Of a DNA stretch of 64,000 bases, positions 17,656-25,553 are shown piece after piece (position 1 is the stretch's first letter; each line of letters begins with the position of its first letter). The position numbers and the translations under genes are program-made. The notes below the pieces were generated by a model. The model worked only from the letters and a program-made list of their open reading frames with translations, had not been told where the DNA came from and made no database searches. This DNA is from Gammaproteobacteria bacterium (GTDB taxonomy: Bacteria; Pseudomonadota; Gammaproteobacteria; Arenicellales; JAJDZL01). The DNA is taken from contig JAJDXD010000096.1 of NCBI GenBank assembly GCA_022823405.1, positions 1 to 64,000 of the forward strand, read 5' to 3'.

Positions 17656-18354
17656 TTAAACTCCAAAAAAGGCATTTGCGACATCGTCGAATGCAAGTTC
17701 GTTGCTTTCACCTTCCAAATTTATTTTGCCTTCGAGAATGCAATAGACATAGTCAGATAAATCCAACGCGCGACGAACATCTTGCTCTACGACAATCATG
17801 CTTACGCCTTTATCACGAAGTACAGGTAGCGTGCGACAGATATCACCCACAATTGTTGGTGCAAGACCAAGGCTAAGCTCATCGAATAACAGTACCTTTG
17901 GATTGGCCATCAGTGCCCGACCAATTGCTACCATTTGCTGCTCACCACCAGAAAGGTCTGAACCACGACGCTTACGCAAGCCTTGCAATACTGGAAAGAG
18001 GTCGAACACGGTGTCTGTTGACCAGTCACCTGACCGATTGGACTCTTGACCCATCAGCAAGTTTTCTTCTACTGAGAGACTGTGAAAAAGTCGTCTCCCC
18101 TCGGGGACGGAAGCTATTCCGAGTGCAACAACTTTTTCTGCGGCGAAACCCCCTATGGATTCGTCATCAAATGTTACACACTCGCGTTCTACTGGGACCC
18201 ATCCGGCAAGGCTCCGAAGTAACGTGGTTTTCCCAGCGCCGTTCGGCCCGATTATCGCTACAATTTGACCAGCGTCAAGAGAGATGGAAACACCATAAAG
18301 CGCCTGGAAGTCGAGATAGTAAGCATCGAGGTTATGCGTTTGCAGCAAAGTCAC
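17656..18354 (-). CDS. Liv-type ABC transporter ATPase (LivF)
   Basis: A 232-residue ATPase. Walker A is GPNGAGKTT, the signature is LSGGEQQMVAIGRALMANP and Walker B is VLLFDELSLGLAP. The DELSLGLAP ending is characteristic of LivF. It works with LivG under the two permeases. Its start overlaps the LivG stop by four bases. Confidence 0.95.
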   Translation of the reverse strand: MTLLQTHNLDAYYLDFQALYGVSISLDAGQIVAIIGPNGAGKTTLLRSLAGWVPVERECVTFDDESIGGFAAEKVVALGIASVPEGRRLFHSLSVEENLLMGQESNRSGDWSTDTVFDLFPVLQGLRKRRGSDLSGGEQQMVAIGRALMANPKVLLFDELSLGLAPTIVGDICRTLPVLRDKGVSMIVVEQDVRRALDLSDYVYCILEGKINLEGESNELAFDDVANAFFGV

Positions 18355-19079
18355 GCAGGCGTCCCCATATAGATCTCTCTCACTGTTGGCAGAGCAATTA
18401 CTTCATTCGGTTCCCCTTCTGCAGTCAATTTCCCCTGGTCCATTACAACCAGACGATTGACTACTGCGAGTAGAGCATGGACGATATGTTCTATCCAGAC
18501 AATTGCGACTCCTGTTTTGGCAACTTCACGAATTGTCTGAATTAGACTCTCACATTCCATATCCGTTAGGCCACCCGCTACTTCGTCGAGCAGTAGAATG
18601 CGAGGTTTCGTAGCTAGGGCTCTCGCCATTTCCAAGCGTTTGCGATCCAGAAGACGTAGCGTACTTGCCGGTGATTTTGCATGTGCGAGCAACGCTGTAT
18701 TTTCCAGCACATCAAAACACTGATCATAAGCGGAGCGCTCTGGCAGGTTGCCGCCAAGTGTTGCACCTACGAGAACGTTTTCGAATACGCTCATACCCAA
18801 AAATGGTCTGGGAACCTGGAAGGCACGTGCAATACCTAAAGCGGCTCGCTGTTGCGCTGGAACTCTGGTTACATCCCTTCCTTCGAGAAAAATAGCACCT
18901 TCGGCGGGTAACTTGGTACCCATCGACAAGTCAAGCAATGTGGACTTACCGGCTCCATTGGGGCCAATGAGGCCAATTACGTCCGTTTGGTCAACTCGAA
19001 GCGAAACGTTGTTGGTAACAGTTAATGCACCATAACGGAATGTAATTCCCTTCAGTTCAAAAAGTAGTCTAGACGTCAC
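18351..19079 (-). CDS. Liv-type ABC transporter ATPase (LivG)
   Basis: A 242-residue ATPase. Walker A is GPNGAGKST. The signature helix reads LRLLDRKRLEMARALAT, where the usual LSGG is replaced by LLDRKR. Walker B is ILLLDEVAGGLTD. The degenerate signature is unusual; LivG proteins often have LSYGQQR there. The LivF partner has an intact signature. The GTG start overlaps the end of the binding-protein gene by 11 bases. Confidence 0.9.
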   Translation of the reverse strand: MTSRLLFELKGITFRYGALTVTNNVSLRVDQTDVIGLIGPNGAGKSTLLDLSMGTKLPAEGAIFLEGRDVTRVPAQQRAALGIARAFQVPRPFLGMSVFENVLVGATLGGNLPERSAYDQCFDVLENTALLAHAKSPASTLRLLDRKRLEMARALATKPRILLLDEVAGGLTDMECESLIQTIREVAKTGVAIVWIEHIVHALLAVVNRLVVMDQGKLTAEGEPNEVIALPTVREIYMGTPA

Positions 19080-20367
19080 GCAAATTACGTAGCTCAGCCG
19101 TTATCGGCACCTCAGGGAGAAAATCATTGGATATGATGTCAACCTCAATGCCAAATTCACCACCAAGGCGCCACTGCCCGCCCACAAGCGGTGTGATAGA
19201 CACGTTGCGACCAAATGGGCCGGTCGAGAAGTTGACCGGTCCAAGGGTCGTCTCAAGATTGGTTGCCGCCAAAGCTTCGTTAACTGATTCTCGGTCTTCC
19301 GGATCGCTCGCAGTAACCAGTGCGTTTATACCAACTTCAAAAATTGCATGAGTCCATCCCAAAGGTGGAGTCCAGGGTTTTCCTGAAGCTTTAGTCCAAG
19401 CCGCTGCTAGCTCGGCTGAACTTTGTCCGGTCAGGGATGAAGAAAATGGAAAGTTTGGTGCCCAAACAACTTCCATAGTAAGCCCGTCAGCGAGGTCGCC
19501 CAATGTCGCTACCGCTGCTGGAAATACCAAAGCTTTTCCTATAGTGGCTGCCTTTGGCCTGAGCCCCTGTTGGCGAGCTTGACGCCAGAAGGTATTCCAG
19601 TCCGGCGGATTAAGCACACCTGTCAGCAACTCGGTGTCTTCTGTTTTAAAGGCGCTTATATGTGCGGAAAAATTGTCGGTTAGGTTGGTAAATGTACCAG
19701 GATTTATTAATTTGTAACCCATCCCCGGTAACAGTCCTGGAGCACCCACCTCTGGATGTGACCAGGCTGCACCATCCGCATCATTCGGGAAAAGGCCACC
19801 GACGACTTTATTAGTATCGAGTCGATTCCAGGTCGAAGTGTAGGCGTTGAGTGCGTCGTTAAGTCCAAAGAAAAAGTGATAGGTGTAGTCGAAACCACTA
19901 TCAGGAGTCCCGCCACGGCCGAAATACCAGGCTTCCCAAGGGGCCGCGGTCGACGCACAGGGAACTTCAGCCAGCTCACATTGATCAGCGACAGGGTTAG
20001 TAGTATCCGGTGTCGCAGTAACTAGCATAAGGTTGACTTCGTCTCGCTCAATAAGTTCAGCGGCAACGGTCGCTGCACGACTCGATGAGGATTGACTATC
20101 TTTTACGATTATTTCGATTTGGCGTTTTTTTCCGTTGATTTCAATTCCATTGGCTAGTGACTGTCTTACACCGTCCAGAATGAAATTGTCGGTTTCTCCA
20201 AAAACTGCCAACGGACCGGTTTGCGGTGAGACGTATCCAATTTTGAGTGGGTGTTTACTGGCGAATAGTGGCATTGGCAGAGCGGTAGCCGCAAGTAAAG
20301 ATGTAGTTCGACCAATAAATGTTCGTCGAGACATCGTTTTAGAATCATGGTGTTTATGTGTAGACAC
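19069..20367 (-). CDS. Liv-type periplasmic substrate-binding protein, Tat-exported
   Basis: A 432-residue protein with a twin-arginine signal (SRRTFIGRTTSLLAATALPM), so it is probably exported folded. The mature part is a type 1 periplasmic binding fold (LKIGYVSPQTGPLAVFGETD, EVPCASTAAPWEAW). The ligand cannot be read off. GTG 20367 is preferred because AGAGG lies 8 bases before it; an ATG 33 bases upstream has no such site. It is the first transporter gene and follows the ALDH gene by 96 bases, so it may be co-transcribed with rraA and ALDH from the operator-controlled promoter at 22810. Confidence 0.9.
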   Translation of the reverse strand: MSTHKHHDSKTMSRRTFIGRTTSLLAATALPMPLFASKHPLKIGYVSPQTGPLAVFGETDNFILDGVRQSLANGIEINGKKRQIEIIVKDSQSSSSRAATVAAELIERDEVNLMLVTATPDTTNPVADQCELAEVPCASTAAPWEAWYFGRGGTPDSGFDYTYHFFFGLNDALNAYTSTWNRLDTNKVVGGLFPNDADGAAWSHPEVGAPGLLPGMGYKLINPGTFTNLTDNFSAHISAFKTEDTELLTGVLNPPDWNTFWRQARQQGLRPKAATIGKALVFPAAVATLGDLADGLTMEVVWAPNFPFSSSLTGQSSAELAAAWTKASGKPWTPPLGWTHAIFEVGINALVTASDPEDRESVNEALAATNLETTLGPVNFSTGPFGRNVSITPLVGGQWRLGGEFGIEVDIISNDFLPEVPITAELRNLRDV

Positions 20368-20463
20368 AGTTATTTCCTCTCTTAGGTTAGTTTCGTTCAA
20401 TCACCTGAATTGGCTAGGCAAAGTGGTGCAGGCATCTCGTCAAATTAAGTATTATCATTACAA

Positions 20464-22005
20464 TCAGCTGTCATCTAGAGTGATCAGATTGTCCCAAGGT
20501 GATTCGTTACTCCAGTTAATGCAAACACTCTGTCTTCGCATGTAACCCTTCCAGGCATCCGAACCTGCGGTTCGGCCGCCGCCGGTTTCCTTTTCCCCAC
20601 CAAATGCGGCACCGACATCAGCGCCAGTCGTGCCCATATTAACTTTGGCGATTCCACAGTCAGTGCCTGACGCAGACAAAAACTTTTCGATATTGTTCAA
20701 ATTCTGACTTTGAATTCCCGATGCCAGCCCTTGGGCGACACCGTTGTGAATGTCGATTGCCTCGTCCAAGTCTTCATAGTCAATTACGAAGACCAGTGGT
20801 GCAAATGTTTCTCGCTGGATACACGGCCAATCAGCCTGACAATCAGAAATGATGGTTGCTTCAACATAGTAGCCAGGACGATCTATTCGTTTCCCACCGT
20901 ACTCAATCTTTCCTCCCTTTTCGACAGCTTCGGAAACGGCAGTCTCAAAATGTCCTACCGCAGCAGGGTCGATAAGAGGTCCAACCATCGCAGTTTCTTC
21001 CCGTGGATCACCGATGCTGATTTGCTCGAAAGAGCTGACCAAGTTTGCGATTAGTTCATCTCTAACGCTTTTGTGCGCGATGATCCGTCGAGTGCTGGTG
21101 CAACGCTGACCTGTCGTACCTACTACACCGAATGTAATTGAACGTGCGGCAAGCTTCAGGTCTGCGGTTTCATCTACGATGCAGCCATTGTTTCCAGAAC
21201 ACTCCAATAGACATCGTCGCCCAAGAGTTTTGGCAACTGTACTGGCAACATGCTGTCCCACTGCTGTAGACCCAGTGAATGAAATTAGAGCAACTCGTTC
21301 GTCTTTGACCATTTCCTCGGCAACTTCATTGTCTTCTGGTATGAAGAGCGAGAAAACTCCGTTGTGTCCGGTTTCCTCCATGGCGCGATTAGTCAGATGC
21401 TGTAAAGCTATAGCAGTCAAGGGCACTTTGGGACTGGGTTTCCAAATTACGGTGTTGCCACCAATTGCTGACAAAAATCCATTTTGTGCCCACACAGCGG
21501 CTGGAAAGTTGTACGCGGTAATCAAGCCAGCAACACCGAGCGGTAACCATTGTTCGTACATTCGGTGTTTCTCGCGTTGTGACTGTTGGGTATGGCCGTA
21601 TAACATACGTGACTGGCCAGTTGCCAGACGGCCCATGTCAATTGCTTCCTTGACCTCGCCCTTGCCTTCCATTACTGATTTTCCAGTATCAATCGCTACA
21701 ATCTTGCCGAGTGCATCGTGGTTCTCGGCCATAAGATCAGCTATTCGTGAAATCAGTTCGCCGCGGGCCGGTGCCGGCACCATGCGCCAACGTTTTTGGG
21801 CTTCCACGGCACAATTGATGATGCGGTCGTAATCATTACGTGTTGCAGATGAAATTCCGACCGTTTTCTCACCGTTGGCAGGAAACACATGAGAAAAAAC
21901 TCCATTTTCGTCAACTGGGAACCATCCATCTGCACTGCAAAATGCTCCAGAATTCACAGTTTCTATGCCAAGCTGATCGAAGACCTCACTGATTTCAAAT
22001 TTCAT
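20464..22005 (-). CDS. Aldehyde dehydrogenase, ALDH7-like
   Basis: A 513-residue NAD(P)-dependent dehydrogenase. The catalytic cysteine lies in GTTGQRCTSTRR (Cys302) and the general-base glutamate in LLECSGNNG (Glu268). The GQRCTSTRR run and the length recall ALDH7 (antiquitin, alpha-aminoadipic semialdehyde dehydrogenase). The usual ELGG around the glutamate is replaced by ECSG. It would oxidise a semialdehyde to an acid. ATG 22005 with AGGAA before it is preferred over the longer frame from 22080. It follows rraA by 44 bases, which suggests it oxidises an aldehyde made by that aldolase. Confidence 0.9.
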   Translation of the reverse strand: MKFEISEVFDQLGIETVNSGAFCSADGWFPVDENGVFSHVFPANGEKTVGISSATRNDYDRIINCAVEAQKRWRMVPAPARGELISRIADLMAENHDALGKIVAIDTGKSVMEGKGEVKEAIDMGRLATGQSRMLYGHTQQSQREKHRMYEQWLPLGVAGLITAYNFPAAVWAQNGFLSAIGGNTVIWKPSPKVPLTAIALQHLTNRAMEETGHNGVFSLFIPEDNEVAEEMVKDERVALISFTGSTAVGQHVASTVAKTLGRRCLLECSGNNGCIVDETADLKLAARSITFGVVGTTGQRCTSTRRIIAHKSVRDELIANLVSSFEQISIGDPREETAMVGPLIDPAAVGHFETAVSEAVEKGGKIEYGGKRIDRPGYYVEATIISDCQADWPCIQRETFAPLVFVIDYEDLDEAIDIHNGVAQGLASGIQSQNLNNIEKFLSASGTDCGIAKVNMGTTGADVGAAFGGEKETGGGRTAGSDAWKGYMRRQSVCINWSNESPWDNLITLDDS

Positions 22006-22049
22006 AAGATTGTTCCTGTCGTATTCACGAAAGTAGTCATATTGAATAA

Positions 22050-22784
22050 CTAGTTCTTGGGCCTGCCACCAGCAACCCATTTCTGAAACTCGTCTCGGCT
22101 ATTTTCAGTGGAGGGGAACAGGCCAAAAATAGAACGACCCTGAGAGATTTGAACTTCAACAAACTCTTCATAGTCGGTAGTCGCATAGGCCGAATCTGCA
22201 ACATCGTCAACCAAATGGGCAGGAATGACTACGACACCCTCCCTGTCTCCGACCACAGTATCATTCGGATACACAGCGACACCCGCGCAGCCTATTGGAA
22301 CTTCCAAGTCTACTGCATGCAGCGCGATTACTGTTGAAGGGGGGGCTGATTGCCTCTGATACCCGGGAAGTCCAGCTGCCACGATGGCTGGAGTATCACG
22401 ACATCCGCCATCCGTGACAAACCCGGCTATCCCTCTTTTTTTGAGGCGAGTTGCCATAATGTCGCCGATCGATGATGCTGCTACGCAATTTCCGGTATCC
22501 ATTACCAGTACCGATCCCTCTGGAATTTCCTCGATCGCACGTCGATGGACATTACTGTCAAGCTCATAAATTTCCAAGTTGTCCAAGTCTTCACGTGCTG
22601 GAATAAATCGCAGTGTGTAGGCTTTTCCCAGCATTTGAGGTTGTTGAGGGTCTAAAGGGTTGAGGCCCATCAGATACCTATTTCTAAATCCCAGGGCCAG
22701 TAACGCATTGGCGATTGTTGATGTGCTGCATGCGAGCAATTTGTCATTGCTGGACAATTGGTCAGCAGTACTAGAATTCTGCAA
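22050..22784 (-). CDS. RraA-like aldolase/decarboxylase (HMG aldolase family)
   Basis: A 244-residue protein of the RraA-like fold. The conserved metal and substrate-binding pattern is present: GD at 107-108 (SSIGDIMATR) and RD at 129-130 (TDGGCRDTPAI). Catabolic members are 4-hydroxy-4-methyl-2-oxoglutarate or 4-carboxy-4-hydroxy-2-oxoadipate aldolases, which split the last intermediate of ring-cleavage pathways and release pyruvate. The family also holds proteins of other roles, including the RNase E inhibitor RraA. Here, beside an aldehyde dehydrogenase and a ring-cleaving dioxygenase, an aldolase is likelier. TTG 22784 follows a GAGG site. A perfect palindrome lies 26 bases upstream. Confidence 0.85.
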   Translation of the reverse strand: MQNSSTADQLSSNDKLLACSTSTIANALLALGFRNRYLMGLNPLDPQQPQMLGKAYTLRFIPAREDLDNLEIYELDSNVHRRAIEEIPEGSVLVMDTGNCVAASSIGDIMATRLKKRGIAGFVTDGGCRDTPAIVAAGLPGYQRQSAPPSTVIALHAVDLEVPIGCAGVAVYPNDTVVGDREGVVVIPAHLVDDVADSAYATTDYEEFVEVQISQGRSIFGLFPSTENSRDEFQKWVAGGRPKN

Positions 22785-22809
22785 TTTTTCCTCAAAAATT
22801 AGGTCATGA

Positions 22810-22837
22810 GTTTAACATTTTATATGAAATGTTAAAC
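22810..22837. promoter_or_regulatory. GntR-type operator 1, before rraA
   Basis: Perfect 11-base arms, GTTTAACATTT at 22810-22820 and its complement at 22827-22837, surround the 6-base centre TATATG. The core matches the palindromes at 23253, 24386 and 26608. It overlaps a possible -10 (TATAAA on the minus strand), so a bound regulator would block the rraA-ALDH-Liv operon. This is the most extensive palindrome in the window. Confidence 0.75.
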
Positions 22838-23252
22838 GATTCTGCTCAAATCTAAGTGTTGCAGATGACGGACTTCATAGCAAAGCCACCACTGAATCCA
22901 ATTAGAACTTACCCAGGTTTGCAGGATCAACTTTTGCATTGGCAGAGATGGCGAGTGTCATATTCTCGATTTGTCCAAAAGTGGGTTCAAAGGCCGATTC
23001 GTGAGTTTTCGAATTAGTAAACCATCTTCACGTTAATCAAACTCATTTGTTCGTTGATACGTGTTGGGTGGAATCGCCGACACCATGGGTCTGGATTGAA
23101 GTCATGGCAAAATCATTGGACACTTTCAGAAACCATCTCCAAATAGCTGTAAATGGACTTTGTGGTTCACATCATTGCCTCTGTATGGAATACCAACGCC
23201 AAGCGAGATTAAGAAGTTCTTATAAAATATTAGCTGATAAACTCACTAAGTC
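22838..23252. other. Intergenic region between rraA operator and gntR operator
   Basis: This stretch holds short open frames only; the longest, on the plus strand from 23047, has no ribosome site and no protein-like character. Apart from the flanking operators and an AT-rich stretch near 23221 I see nothing in it. Confidence 0.5.
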
Positions 23253-23266
23253 ATTTCATGTGAAAT
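23253..23266. promoter_or_regulatory. GntR-type operator 2, before gntR
   Basis: The palindrome ATTTCATGTGAAAT lies 53 bases before the gntR start and is identical to the site at 26608. It implies autoregulation. Confidence 0.72.
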
Positions 23267-23319
23267 AATCATTTAGAATTTCAAATGAGGGACGATTCTA
23301 CAAATCGAAATGGAGCGCA

Positions 23320-23970
23320 ATGAACGATAACGTTAAAGCAAAGGTGTCAAAGCAATCTCAAAGTGATAAGGCGTATGAAATACTCAAGTGGAAAATACTG
23401 AACTCCGAACTCGCGCTAGGTCAGTTATACACAGAGATGGAACTTTGCGAAGTCAGTGGCCTGGGAAGATCGCCGGTACGAAACGCGCTGTTTCGATTGA
23501 ACCACGACCGTCTAATAAAGGTTGTTCCGCGTAAGGGCATGTTTATTCGAGGATGGTCTACAGACGAACTGAAGTCGGTTATGGAGTCACGCCTAATTCT
23601 TGAGTCCGCCACTGCAGGAATGGCAGCTAAAAATGCTACAAGCGAGCAAATCAAATATCTAGATCAATTGATGAATGACGCCGACAAATTTTTAGAAAAA
23701 AAAGATCGGAAAAGCTTGATGCGGGTTGATCACGATTTTCATATTGGGCTAGCAGATGCATCTGGCAATCCAGTACTTGCAGAACTGATTGGATCACTAA
23801 AGCAGCGTTCCAATCCATTGTGGTTCTTGCGGATTACAGGACGCGATAAACTCGAAGTGGTACAAACTGAACATAGGGCGATCCTTGAGGCTGTCAAAAA
23901 AGCTGATCCCGAAGCTGCTGTCAAAGCACTGCGCGATCACATAAAACAGTTGTCAGAAGTTATAGGGTAA
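23320..23970 (+). CDS. GntR-family transcriptional regulator (FCD/FadR subfamily)
   Basis: A 216-residue regulator. The N-terminal winged helix runs to about residue 75 (DKAYEILKWKILNSELALGQ, then GLGRSPVRNALFRLNHDRLI and PRKGMFIRGW). The C-terminal all-helical FCD domain includes ESRLILESATAGMA, DHDFHIGLADASGNPVL and TEHRAILEAVKKAD, with the Asp/His residues that bind metal or an organic acid. FCD regulators usually control catabolic operons and are released by a pathway intermediate. It sits at the centre of the island and shares its promoter palindrome with the neighbouring units, so it is the likely local regulator. Confidence 0.93.
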   Translation: MNDNVKAKVSKQSQSDKAYEILKWKILNSELALGQLYTEMELCEVSGLGRSPVRNALFRLNHDRLIKVVPRKGMFIRGWSTDELKSVMESRLILESATAGMAAKNATSEQIKYLDQLMNDADKFLEKKDRKSLMRVDHDFHIGLADASGNPVLAELIGSLKQRSNPLWFLRITGRDKLEVVQTEHRAILEAVKKADPEAAVKALRDHIKQLSEVIG

Positions 23971-23996
23971 TTCTCATGTTCTATCCGATGAATGTG

Positions 23997-24014
23997 TTGA
24001 AACAATAGTTTCAA
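23997..24014 (+). terminator. Possible weak terminator after gntR
   Basis: A 7-base AT-rich stem (TTGAAAC, loop AATA, GTTTCAA) 27 bases after the gntR stop, followed by a T-rich but interrupted stretch (TTGTTGTTAGTT). Confidence 0.35.
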
Positions 24015-24120
24015 TTGTTGTTAGTTCTTCGAATCTGAATTTTCCTGTTATGAGGCGGCTGCATGAGCCAGTGGCTGGGCACGAGCGACAGGTACACTAA
24101 TTCTCCGATGAGCCTACCTT

Positions 24121-24376
24121 CTATCTTCTGCGACGGAAGAATTCACGTTTGATTGTCAGCAGATTGATTCCGAATCTTTCATCGGGCTGTAGTCGGTGGA
24201 TACGATAGTAGACCTTCCAGGTGATGTCGAAACTAGATCCGAAAACTAGGCAAACATCATGTGGGTTTCAACCCCTTTCATGATTCCGTCCGTCGGTGTA
24301 CCAGTCTTCAAATGTACCCGTTCGCCTGATTGACTGCTCGGCGAGAAATACTGTAAAGATATCTGTTGTATCAATA
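24121..24376 (-). pseudogene. Remnant of an unidentified gene (C-terminal part, in-frame stop)
   Basis: On the minus strand a frame ending at TAG 24121-24123 reads like conserved protein: EQSIRRTGTFEDWYTDG, then an in-frame TGA at 24268-24270, then SSFDITWKVYYRIHRLQPDE and a basic tail. The front is lost: the frame runs into the palindrome at 24386 and the opposite-strand cupin gene with no start codon or ribosome site. I cannot name the family. A decayed gene caught between gntR and the cupin gene is the best explanation; chance openness is possible. Confidence 0.35.
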
Positions 24377-24385
24377 TTAACTAAA

Positions 24386-24399
24386 ATTTTATATAAAAT
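24386..24399. promoter_or_regulatory. GntR-type operator 3, before the cupin-YciI gene
   Basis: The perfect palindrome ATTTTATATAAAAT lies 37 bases before the ATG at 24437. It matches the centre of operator 1 with one change per half. Confidence 0.65.
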
Positions 24400-24436
24400 G
24401 TTTTACGGAGTATTACCAACTACCGGAACTAACAAT

Positions 24437-25117
24437 ATGACTGACGAAACGTTAATTCACACCCAACACCTGAGCACCAATGATTGGCAATCATTCGAGA
24501 AATTTGCGTTAAAGCAATATGTCCTGTGGGAGCATCCGACGACTGGAGCGAGTATTGCCCTATTGGATTTTCCCAAGGGGTCGGGAATTCCCGAAAAACA
24601 CTCGCATGCTTCAAATCAGTTTATGTATTGCCTTGAAGGTAAATACGAATATACGGACTCGAATCTAGTGCTGACACCCGGTAGTTTCTACTCAAACCCC
24701 AAAGACCATCCCCATGGCCCAACGTTAGCACATGAGCGCAGCATTCTCATTGAGGTCTACGATGGACCGCACTACTACGAAATGCCGGATTACCATACCG
24801 ATAGCACAATTGGAAAGGTAACCAGTGACGAGCAATATTACATGGTTATTGCAGTTGCGGCCAATCCGCTCCCCGGAAGTGACAGTGCTGCATATTCCGC
24901 TCACCAGCAGTTCATTAGCGGACTATCAGCTCAAAATCTAAGCCATCTCAGTGGCAGTCTAGGCAGTGAGTCTGGGAGTGAGTCGCTGGGCACGACCTAT
25001 ATCATCAGTGCTGAGAGCGAACAACATGCCCGCGAAATTGCATCTAGTGATCCCTACACATCTGAAGGTCTCTATAAGAGTGTTCAGATTTTCCCGTGGC
25101 ATGAACACCGTGGTTAG
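24437..25117 (+). CDS. Cupin domain fused to a YciI-like domain
   Basis: A 226-residue protein. Residues 20-115 form a small cupin barrel with metal-ligand candidates in EKHSHASNQF (His55, His57) and HPHGPT (His91, His93). Residues 130-226 resemble a YciI domain (YYMVIAVAAN, and SSDPYTSEGLYKSVQIFPWHEH at the end), interrupted by a serine/glycine-rich stretch (SGSLGSESGSESLG). Separate cupins and YciI proteins are common accessory proteins of catabolic clusters, but the fusion is unusual to me. Its reaction is unknown. ATG 24437 is used; the longer frame from 24296 crosses the operator. The Rid gene follows one base later. Confidence 0.78.
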   Translation: MTDETLIHTQHLSTNDWQSFEKFALKQYVLWEHPTTGASIALLDFPKGSGIPEKHSHASNQFMYCLEGKYEYTDSNLVLTPGSFYSNPKDHPHGPTLAHERSILIEVYDGPHYYEMPDYHTDSTIGKVTSDEQYYMVIAVAANPLPGSDSAAYSAHQQFISGLSAQNLSHLSGSLGSESGSESLGTTYIISAESEQHAREIASSDPYTSEGLYKSVQIFPWHEHRG

Positions 25118-25118
25118 T

Positions 25119-25517
25119 ATGAAAAAGCAACGTATCCTAACATCTGATGTAGCAGAACCCCCACCCAAACGATGGTCCAATTGCATGCGCATTGGCGACA
25201 CGGTATACATCGCCGGACTTACAGCTCGAAAACATGATGGTGAAACCCTCGCCGGAGACAATGAATATGAGCAATCACACTACATCTTCTCTAAGTTTGC
25301 TGCTTACATGAAATCAGTCGATGGCTCTATGGACGATATAGTGCAAATGATCATCTATGTGACCAACATGGCCAATAATCATGAAGTCTGGCGTGCGCGA
25401 GAAGAATTTTTTAGTGGTGATTTTCCAACCTGCACACTGGTCGAGGTCAGCAAACTTGCCAAACCAGAGATTCTGGTTGAAATAAGTGCCACGGCGCACC
25501 TTGGATGCTCTGCGTAA
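25119..25517 (+). CDS. Rid (YjgF/YER057c/UK114) family protein
   Basis: A 132-residue Rid protein (RIGDTVYIAGLTAR; SMDDIVQMIIYVTN; ILVEISATAHLG). RidA deaminates reactive enamine/imine intermediates and needs a conserved arginine in its PAR motif. Here that position reads FPTCTLVEV, with cysteine in place of arginine, so it belongs to a subfamily lacking RidA activity; some of these act as hydrolases or ring-opening accessory proteins in degradation pathways. It follows the cupin-YciI gene by one base. ATG 25101 is an alternative start. Confidence 0.85.
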   Translation: MKKQRILTSDVAEPPPKRWSNCMRIGDTVYIAGLTARKHDGETLAGDNEYEQSHYIFSKFAAYMKSVDGSMDDIVQMIIYVTNMANNHEVWRAREEFFSGDFPTCTLVEVSKLAKPEILVEISATAHLGCSA

Positions 25518-25553
25518 ATTCAGAAATCACGTTGCCTCTCTGGAGGCCAACCA

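Noticed and set aside
23047-23268. Plus-strand open frame before gntR
   Set aside because: No ribosome site, unusual composition, and it covers the gntR operator.
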